From Solibacillus sp. FSL R7-0682 (GTDB taxonomy: Bacteria; Bacillota; Bacilli; Bacillales_A; Planococcaceae), in assembly GCF_038005985.1 (NCBI RefSeq), contig NZ_JBBOUI010000001.1, positions 2,934,001 to 2,998,000 on the forward strand: a stretch of 64,000 nucleotides of DNA, given 5' to 3'. The notes under the pieces are model-generated. The model ran no database searches and had not been told where the DNA came from. It saw only the letters and a list, made by a program, of their open reading frames with translations. Positions 58,200 to 64,000 of this stretch are shown here, in pieces; the stretch's first letter is position 1; each line of letters opens with the position of its first letter. The position numbers and the translations under genes were made by a program.

Positions 58200-59003
58200 T
58201 CATTCCTTACTTTCTATTAATTCATAGAGCTGTCTACGAAGTTCATGTAGTTGCTCGTCTATTGACACAATAATTCTTCCATGATTTGTTTCAATATAGC
58301 TTTCTGTATCCTCTAAATCTTCATTTACAAAAATCATAAATAGAACATTTACCGGGAACATTTCAGCAAGCTCACCATGGTAACTCGTAACAAGTTCGTG
58401 GTATTTTGGTGAAACATATAATTTTATTTCCTTCATTTCACGGGCTTCTTTTAATCCCCGCTTTATAATCGAAATATATAATTCTTCTTGACGATCAAGA
58501 GAAGTATTGAGAATGCGCTCCGCTGCAGTTAATGCTAACTCCAATATTACTGACTCTTGTGATTCAATATATTTTGAAGCATTTTCCTCAGCACTCTTCA
58601 TCGTATTATTTGCTATTTGTAAAACTTGTGCCATATTCGCATTTGCTTTCTGTACACCTTCTTCATAGCCTTGTGCAAAACCTACTTCATGTGCCTGTTG
58701 CTGAAGAAGCATTTTTTCCTCTTCCCAAGCTTGTTTTTGTGCCTCTAGTAAAGCTAATTGTTCATTACGATACTCTTCAAATTGAAGACGTTGTTCTTCA
58801 ATTTCACGCGTCGATTGTTCGAACATTTGTTGACGTTCTTGTTGAATATCTTCTAGTGTCAATTGTGGCGTATGTTCTTGTTCTTCTTCCGCTTCTCCAT
58901 AATGAATCGGCTCGAAGAAACTTTGAAGCTTAATTTCAACAACTGCCTCTTCAACAGGTGACTGTGCATTTGTTGAACGGATGATTCTAGACAATGACGT
59001 CAT
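58200..59003 (-). CDS. fliH: Flagellar assembly protein FliH
   Basis: Negative regulator and peripheral stalk of FliI. From the ATG at 59003 (MTSLSRIIRSTNAQSP) it is 267 aa. GGAGG lies only two nt before that ATG, so a TTG three codons on (58994, giving MSRIIRS) is a real alternative. The middle is a long coiled coil (about 45-120), and the C-terminal half is FliH/HrpE-type (LALTAAERILNTSLDR, about 150-165). It overlaps the fliG end. Confidence 0.88.
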   Translation of the reverse strand: MTSLSRIIRSTNAQSPVEEAVVEIKLQSFFEPIHYGEAEEEQEHTPQLTLEDIQQERQQMFEQSTREIEEQRLQFEEYRNEQLALLEAQKQAWEEEKMLLQQQAHEVGFAQGYEEGVQKANANMAQVLQIANNTMKSAEENASKYIESQESVILELALTAAERILNTSLDRQEELYISIIKRGLKEAREMKEIKLYVSPKYHELVTSYHGELAEMFPVNVLFMIFVNEDLEDTESYIETNHGRIIVSIDEQLHELRRQLYELIESKE

Positions 59004-60000
59004 CTCCTCCACCACGTGCAATAATGATTTCACCTGCATCTTCTAAACGACGAATAACTGCCACAATGCGAGATTGTGCTTCCTCTACATCACGTAAACG
59101 AACTGGTCCCATAATTTCCATTTCTTCTCGGAATGTATCAGCCATACGTTGCGACATATTTCGGAAAATAATATCTTTTACTTCATCAGAAGATACTTTC
59201 ATCGATAATAATAAGTCTTCGTTTTCACAATCACGAATAACACGTTGAATTGAACGGTTGTCGAGTGTAACAATATCTTCGAAGACAAACATACGTTTTT
59301 TGATTTCTTCTGCAAGCTCTGGATCTTGAATTTCAAGCGCATCGAGAATCGTTTTTTCTGTTTGTCGGTCTACACCATTTAATACTTCTACTACCGCATC
59401 TACGCCACCAGTTTCAGTGTAATCTTGCGTAACCGTTGATGATAATTTACGCTCAAGTACGGATTCAATTTCACTAATAACCTCTGGTGATGTTGATTCC
59501 ATAATTGCAATACGCTTCGCTATATCAGCTTGTACTTCTTGCGGTAATGATGAAAGAATTACCCCCGCTTGCCCTGGCTCTAAATATGAAAGGATTAAAG
59601 CGATTGTTTGAGGGTGTTCATTTTGAATAAAGTTAAAAATTTGTGATGGATCTGCTTTACGTGCAAAATCAAATGGACGAACTTGTAATGAAGAAGTAAG
59701 ACGATTTAAAATTGCTTGTGCTTGTTCAGCACCTAAAGCTTTTTCAAGAACCGTCTTCGCATATCCAATACCACCTTGCGTAATGTAATCTTGTGCTAAC
59801 GCAATTTGATGAAATTCTTCAATAATCTCTTCCTTTACCGAAGATTCTACTTTTTTAACACTTGAAATTTCTAACGTAAGACGTTCAATTTCTTCTTCAC
59901 TTAAATGTTTATATACAGAAGCCGAAACTTCTGGCCCTAGAGAAATTAACAGTAAAGCGGCCTTTTGCTTTCCTGATAGATCTTTATCTTTCTTGGACAC
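58987..60000 (-). CDS. fliG: Flagellar motor switch protein FliG
   Basis: Torque-generating C-ring protein. The 337-aa protein has the N-terminal domain (LSGKQKAALLLISLGPEVSA), the middle EHPQTIALILSYLEP (about 122-136) and C-terminal charged torque helix (VLRDCENEDLL-like IRDCENEDLLLSMK). It follows fliF by 14 bp. Confidence 0.95.
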   Translation of the reverse strand: MSKKDKDLSGKQKAALLLISLGPEVSASVYKHLSEEEIERLTLEISSVKKVESSVKEEIIEEFHQIALAQDYITQGGIGYAKTVLEKALGAEQAQAILNRLTSSLQVRPFDFARKADPSQIFNFIQNEHPQTIALILSYLEPGQAGVILSSLPQEVQADIAKRIAIMESTSPEVISEIESVLERKLSSTVTQDYTETGGVDAVVEVLNGVDRQTEKTILDALEIQDPELAEEIKKRMFVFEDIVTLDNRSIQRVIRDCENEDLLLSMKVSSDEVKDIIFRNMSQRMADTFREEMEIMGPVRLRDVEEAQSRIVAVIRRLEDAGEIIIARGGGDDVIV

Positions 60001-60014
60001 AGCTGAACCTCCTA

Positions 60015-61610
60015 TTAGTCTTCAGCAATCCAACTACGCAATAGCTTCGCAAAATCTTCTGGCTTTTCTTTTGCCATTTTTTCTAATTGCTTACGGCGTA
60101 CAGTCGCTTCAGTTTCTTTTTCTTCAGAAATATCTTCCACTTCAATTAATTGCTGTTGTCTTTCAATAATCTCTAATTCTTCTTCCTGTTGTTTACGTTT
60201 ACGAGAACGTATTACATAAAGAACTAATAACACAATGGCTACAAGTAAAATACCGCCAATTACCCAAATCCACCATGGGATAAATGATTCTGGTACTGCT
60301 TCACCGCTATCATTGCCATAGAACTGTTGAACAGATACAACAATACGGTCTGCGATTTCTTCATCTGTTAGTTCACCTGCAGCATCTTGTGCAACAGAAG
60401 TACGGACAATTGTCGATAAAATTTGCTCGATATCTGTTCGTACATTATCAGGTAAGGATGTTGCCTCATCTGCTACTGGTGGCTCAACCATTACTTGAAT
60501 ACCTAAATTACGGATTTTATAAGGACTTTCTTGGATTTCTTTACGAATACGATTTACATCATTGTTAATTGTTTCCTCAACACGCTCATAATCGCCATTA
60601 CCCGTTGTTCCTTCAACATAATCAATAAAGTTATCTGTTGCATTTTCAGCTTCTGGAGAACCATCGGCTACTGCCCCACCTGAATATGTTTCTGTTATTC
60701 GTTGTGCACTAATTTCGATTCCTGCCATATTCTCCTCATCAACAGGCTGCACTATAGTTTCTTCACGGTTTTCTTTCTTAAAGTCAATATCCGCCGATAC
60801 GTTAACAACTACTTTGTCTTGTCCAATTAATGTGCCTAACATTTGTTGCACTTGACGTTGTAAGTCACGTTCTATCGTTTTCTTAACTTCCATTTGACCA
60901 GTTACAGTATTAATACCATTTCCGCCACTTTCAGCAGCAGCTAAGTCGTAATATTCACCATACTGATTCATAATGGTAATATTTTCTTTTGGTAAATTTG
61001 GAATACTCATTGAAACTAAATTGAATAAGCCTTTAATTTGATCATCCGAAAACTTATGTCCTGGTGCTGTATCTAACACTAAAGCTGCTGTGGCATTGCC
61101 TTTATCATCTTTAATAAACAAGCCTTCGTCTGGTAAAGTTATAACGACGTTTGCATCTTTAACACCTTCAAACTTACGAACTAAATTTGCTAAGTCTGTT
61201 TCAGTTGCGGCTTTTTTAATAACGTTGAACTCATTATCCGTCATCCCAAAGCCTGCATTCGTCGTAAAGAATGTGCTATCAATTTCACCTGAATCTGGAT
61301 ATCCTTGAGCTGCTAGTGATACTTTCAAATCATCTACTTGCTCTTCTGGTACTAAAATTGTTGTACCACCATTTGTCACTTCGTATGTTACTCCTTGAGC
61401 TTTTAAAACTTCTGTTATTTTACCGACTTCCGCTGTAGATAGCTCTGGAAACAATTGCGCCATAGTTGTACGCGTTGAATAATATGTAAGAATACTTGCT
61501 AGCGCAATAATTGCGACAACTGCGCCGATTATTGCGCCTTTTTGATTTTTCGTTCGACTCTGCCAGAAACTACTGGAGTCACTTTTAATTTTAGTAAGTC
61601 GTTCATTCAT
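60015..61610 (-). CDS. fliF: Flagellar MS-ring protein FliF
   Basis: Base of the rotor in the cell membrane. The 531-aa protein has membrane helices at about 25-44 and 442-466, ring-building motifs between them (EEQVDDLKVSLAAQGYPDSG, about 95-115, in parts), and a cytoplasmic C-terminal tail that binds FliG (KLLRSWIAED at the end). It follows fliE by 58 bp. Confidence 0.95.
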   Translation of the reverse strand: MNERLTKIKSDSSSFWQSRTKNQKGAIIGAVVAIIALASILTYYSTRTTMAQLFPELSTAEVGKITEVLKAQGVTYEVTNGGTTILVPEEQVDDLKVSLAAQGYPDSGEIDSTFFTTNAGFGMTDNEFNVIKKAATETDLANLVRKFEGVKDANVVITLPDEGLFIKDDKGNATAALVLDTAPGHKFSDDQIKGLFNLVSMSIPNLPKENITIMNQYGEYYDLAAAESGGNGINTVTGQMEVKKTIERDLQRQVQQMLGTLIGQDKVVVNVSADIDFKKENREETIVQPVDEENMAGIEISAQRITETYSGGAVADGSPEAENATDNFIDYVEGTTGNGDYERVEETINNDVNRIRKEIQESPYKIRNLGIQVMVEPPVADEATSLPDNVRTDIEQILSTIVRTSVAQDAAGELTDEEIADRIVVSVQQFYGNDSGEAVPESFIPWWIWVIGGILLVAIVLLVLYVIRSRKRKQQEEELEIIERQQQLIEVEDISEEKETEATVRRKQLEKMAKEKPEDFAKLLRSWIAED

Positions 61611-61668
61611 TATGAATCCTCCGGTTATAGTGAATGCCCAACAATTAAATATTCGTCAAATGAAATAA

Positions 61669-61980
61669 TTATACACTCATACGCATAATTTCTTGGTAAG
61701 CTTCCACAGCTTTATTACGAATCTCAATTGTTGTGTTTAAAGTAATACTTGCCTTTTGTGATGCAACCATTACTTCATATAGATCAACATCTCCACCACT
61801 TATTAATTTTTGTGTCATCATATCTGATGTACTTTGTTGCTCATTTACACTAGCAATCGCATTTTTTAAAGCATCTGCAAATTGTTGCTGGGCATCCGCT
61901 GATGTAACTCGATTACTTAATGTATTTAACTCATTCACAGATTGCGTAGGAGACATAAATGATACTGGATTAATCGCCAT
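61669..61980 (-). CDS. fliE: Flagellar hook-basal body protein FliE
   Basis: Adapter between the MS ring and rod. The 103-aa protein has the typical FADALKNAIASVN helix, then VDLYEVMVASQKASITLNTTIEIRNKAVEAYQEIMRM in parts (YEVMVASQKAS, AYQEIMRM). It lies 6 bp after flgC. Confidence 0.94.
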   Translation of the reverse strand: MAINPVSFMSPTQSVNELNTLSNRVTSADAQQQFADALKNAIASVNEQQSTSDMMTQKLISGGDVDLYEVMVASQKASITLNTTIEIRNKAVEAYQEIMRMSV

Positions 61981-61986
61981 TAATTA

Positions 61987-62451
61987 TCATCCTTTCCCAA
62001 TTTCTAATGCCTTCGTTAACATGCTTTTATTTGCATTAAAGGCTGTAATATTTGCTTCATATGATCTTGAAGCAGATATTAAATCGACCATTTCTCTTAA
62101 TAAGTCCACATTCGATGTTTGCACATAGCCATCCTCATTCGCATCTGGATGTGTAGGATCATAAACTAGTTTAAATGGCGTTTCAGTATCTTCTTTAATA
62201 GAAGTAACTCTTACTCCATTCCCAACTCCAGCCTTTACGGTTTTCCCCATCGCCATATTCAAAAAGCTAGAGAATTGACCTTGCTCTTCTTTTAAAGTAA
62301 TCGACTTTTTACGATATGGTTCCCATTGTCCATCAACTTGCTTCGCACGAGTTGTATCTACATTGGCAATATTAGATGAAATAACATCCATTCGTAATCG
62401 TTGGGCAGTCAATGCTGATGCCGTTGTATTCATACTATGGAAGATCGACAC
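61987..62451 (-). CDS. flgC: Flagellar basal-body rod protein FlgC
   Basis: Proximal rod protein, 154 aa. It has the shared rod N-terminal box (MSIFHSMNTTASALTAQRLRMDVISSNIANVDT in parts: RMDVISSNIANVDT) and C-terminal helix (DLISASRSYEANITAFNANKSM in parts). The start is 2 bp after the flgB stop, so the pair is coupled. Confidence 0.95.
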   Translation of the reverse strand: MSIFHSMNTTASALTAQRLRMDVISSNIANVDTTRAKQVDGQWEPYRKKSITLKEEQGQFSSFLNMAMGKTVKAGVGNGVRVTSIKEDTETPFKLVYDPTHPDANEDGYVQTSNVDLLREMVDLISASRSYEANITAFNANKSMLTKALEIGKG

Positions 62452-62453
62452 TA

Positions 62454-62846
62454 TTATTTCCCTCCTTTAATGACTGTATTTAATGTATTAAACTTCCCAC
62501 TTATTCTTTCAATTAACGCATTATAGTAAATTGTATTTTCTGCTAACTTCGCTTGTTCTGCGTCCATGTTCACAGCATTACCGTTTGGACGTGAGCGAAA
62601 ATTATCATTTGAATATACACCATTGCTACCAATCTCAATACTAAAATCATAATGCCTTACGTCCGTACGTGTTGCCGAAATAGTAGCCCTTTTAGCATCA
62701 TTAAAGACATCTTTAAAGCTTACTTCTTTCGTTTTGTAATTAGGTGTATCCACGTTCGCGATATTTTGCGTTATCGTCTTATTTTTTAATGTAGCATATG
62801 AAAGTCCATTTTCTAAGCTACTTATCGTGCCACCAAAAAGATTCAA
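62454..62846 (-). CDS. flgB: Flagellar basal-body rod protein FlgB
   Basis: Proximal rod protein, 130 aa, and first gene of the fla/che operon. It has the rod box (LKNKTITQNIANVDTPNYK) and the C-terminal helix (AENTIYYNALIERISGKF). A GAGGTGA site precedes the ATG. The upstream 664-bp gap should hold the operon promoter; in B. subtilis this promoter is repressed by CodY, encoded next door here. Confidence 0.95.
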   Translation of the reverse strand: MNLFGGTISSLENGLSYATLKNKTITQNIANVDTPNYKTKEVSFKDVFNDAKRATISATRTDVRHYDFSIEIGSNGVYSNDNFRSRPNGNAVNMDAEQAKLAENTIYYNALIERISGKFNTLNTVIKGGK

Positions 62847-62907
62847 TTAGTTCACCTCATTTATTTTTGTCAATTTCTTCATACGACAACCTAATACCAT
62901 AATTGTA

Positions 62908-62937
62908 ATTATAATGAATCCTTGTGTCTATTGTCTT
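62908..62937 (-). promoter_or_regulatory. Possible sigmaA promoter for the fla/che operon
   Basis: On the minus strand TATAAT (62913-62908) lies about 60 nt before flgB, with AAGACA (62937-62932) 18 nt upstream, a weak -35. No SigD-type TAAA-N15-GCCGATAA was seen. Confidence 0.4.
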
Positions 62938-63120
62938 TTGGCACTTTTCGATAGGCTTTAGGAACTATTTTTTCGATAAAATATTTCAGGATTTTCTAAT
63001 TCCAATTTTTAATGACTTAAAATAACAAAAATATAAGCCAATAGCTTTTTTACTTACCAAAAATAGAATGTTTTTTTAATAAAAAAGAACCAATAACATT
63101 CCTGCGTTATGTCCCTTTAT

Positions 63121-63150
63121 TTCGCTATTTCCCGCTATTTTTCGCTATTT
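63121..63150. repeat. Three 10-bp tandem repeats (TTCGCTATTT)
   Basis: TTCGCTATTT, CCCGCTATTT and TTCGCTATTT stand in direct tandem, then TTCGAAAATC. The period is one DNA turn, as in clustered protein binding sites. Located in the codY-flgB gap, about 275-305 bp upstream of flgB. Confidence 0.7.
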
Positions 63151-63460
63151 TTCGAAAATCCTACACATCATAATAGCTTAAAACCTGTTCATTTAGTTAG
63201 TTTTTACTCACTATTCATAAATTTGTAACATGTGCCTAATACTATAATATTTTTCATTATTATAAGTAAAAATGATAAATTCCTTTTTTCCGGTTTAAAA
63301 TTTTTATGTAAAGCTATAGTTAAAAAGATTCTACTCTTAATTTATATATAGGTTTTTATACTCTAACATTATACATTAATATGTAAAATTACTATTTTAA
63401 GGTTATATTGATCATTAGAATGAACTTGTTTCTTTCATCCTAATAACTAGAAGTGTATAT

Positions 63461-63500
63461 AAAAAAATGCGGTAAAACGAAAATTCGTCTTACCGCATTT
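63461..63500 (-). terminator. Terminator after codY
   Basis: On the minus strand a 17-bp stem with one G-U pair (63500-63484 with 63481-63465, 2-nt loop or a slightly wider one) is followed by TTTTTATA, 10 nt after the codY stop. The wobble pairs only on the minus strand, which supports this orientation. Confidence 0.88.
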
Positions 63501-63510
63501 CAATCATTTC

Positions 63511-64000
63511 TTATTTCATTTTAATTTCTGCTAATGCTGTTAAAAACTTATCGTTTAATACTTTAATATAAGTTCCCTTCATACCTAATGAACGTGACTC
63601 GATTACACCCGCTGATTCTAATTTACGTAATGCGTTCACGATCACTGAGCGTGTAATACCAACACGGTCTGCAATTTTTGAAGCTACTAATAACCCTTCG
63701 TTACCATCTAATTCTTCAAAAATGTGCTCAATTGCCTCAAGCTCTGAATACGATAATGAGTTAATCGCCATTTGTACAACTGCTTTTGAACGTGCTTCCT
63801 CTTCAATTTCTTCAGACTTTTCACGTAAAATTTCCATACCTACTACAGTTGCGCCATACTCAGCTAAAATTAAGTCATCATCTTCAAATTGATCGCTAAT
63901 GCGCGCAAGCATTAATGTACCTAAACGCTCCCCACCACCGATAATCGGAACAATTGTAGTTAAACCAGTTGCAAATAAATCTTTGTTTTCAACTGGGAAT
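63511..64000 (-). CDS. codY: GTP-sensing repressor CodY, N-terminus beyond window end
   Basis: Global repressor of stationary-phase and amino acid genes, sensing GTP and branched-chain amino acids. About 163 residues are visible of about 259; the first part lies beyond base 64000. The GAF-domain end ([27 protein letters not shown] in parts: [16 protein letters not shown]) and the C-terminal winged HTH ([29 protein letters not shown] in parts) are intact. It lies upstream of flgB, as in B. subtilis. Confidence 0.95.
   Translation of the reverse strand, partial: FPVENKDLFATGLTTIVPIIGGGERLGTLMLARISDQFEDDDLILAEYGATVVGMEILREKSEEIEEEARSKAVVQMAINSLSYSELEAIEHIFEELDGNEGLLVASKIADRVGITRSVIVNALRKLESAGVIESRSLGMKGTYIKVLNDKFLTALAEIKMK

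Larger units (their letters stand above)
62847..63510. other. codY-flgB intergenic region
   Basis: 664 bp with no credible gene on either strand; very AT-rich. It holds the codY terminator (63461-63500), three 10-bp tandem repeats (63121-63150), a 10-bp palindrome TTTTCGAAAA (63149-63158), a weak hairpin near 63077-63115 followed by U on the minus strand, and a possible flgB -10. It should contain the fla/che promoter and its operators. Confidence 0.6.

Noticed and set aside
63147-63159. CodY box upstream of flgB
   Set aside because: ATTTTTCGAAAAT lacks the central base of the AATTTTCWGAAAATT pattern and is far from the operon start; not called as a feature.

Overview
The window is a low-GC Firmicutes chromosome segment. 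Gene order and protein sequences best fit a spore-forming member of the Planococcaceae (Solibacillus/Lysinibacillus-like), judged from recalled family features and not from a search. It contains the core block that lies between codY and rnjB/spoIIIE in Bacillus subtilis, here written in reverse: almost every gene is on the minus strand, so transcription runs from high to low coordinates. No rRNA, tRNA, prophage, insertion sequence or CRISPR array was seen.

From the high-coordinate end: codY (cut by the window edge, terminator at about 63.47 kb); a 664-bp non-coding gap; the fla/che operon flgB-flgC-fliE-F-G-H-I-J-ylxF-fliK-flgD-(TIGR02530-type gene)-flgE-flbD-fliL-fliM-fliY-cheY-fliO-P-Q-R-flhB-flhA-flhF-flhG-cheB-cheA-cheW-cheC-cheD (62.8-36.5 kb); an extra two-helix membrane gene; a terminator; then sigD, a small hydrophilic gene and a swrB-like gene. 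This set encodes the flagellar basal body, C ring, export gate, hook and the chemotaxis phosphorelay, ending with the flagellar sigma factor.

Next come the translation and envelope genes rpsB-tsf, pyrH-frr, uppS-cdsA-dxr-rseP, proS, polC; the nusA operon (rimP-nusA-ylxR-ylxQ-infB-ylxP-rbfA); truB-ribF; rpsO; pnp; and the M16 peptidase gene mlpA. The order matches B. subtilis, with many intrinsic terminators or hairpins between transcription units, including inside blocks usually thought of as operons (rbfA/truB, rpsB/tsf).

The low-coordinate end holds the dipicolinate/lysine block ymxH-dpaA-dpaB-asd-dapA-rnjB (rnjB cut by the window start). It lacks dapG between asd and dapA, and ylxY near mlpA. 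A four-gene plus-strand cassette (GntR/YtrA-type repressor, ABC ATPase, two membrane proteins) sits between mlpA and ymxH. It is bounded by a strong operator-like inverted repeat on one side and by a GC-richer intergenic repeat element with a terminator on the other.

I did not find a wholly new multi-gene system. The most unusual signal is at flbD: a good Shine-Dalgarno sequence is separated from the conserved start codon by a very GC-rich hairpin whose folding would restore normal spacing. Other items worth checking are the multibranched rpsO leader, the sigmaK-like promoter before ymxH-dpaAB, a divergent DpaA, the ABC cassette, and the terminator that separates sigD from the fla/che operon.
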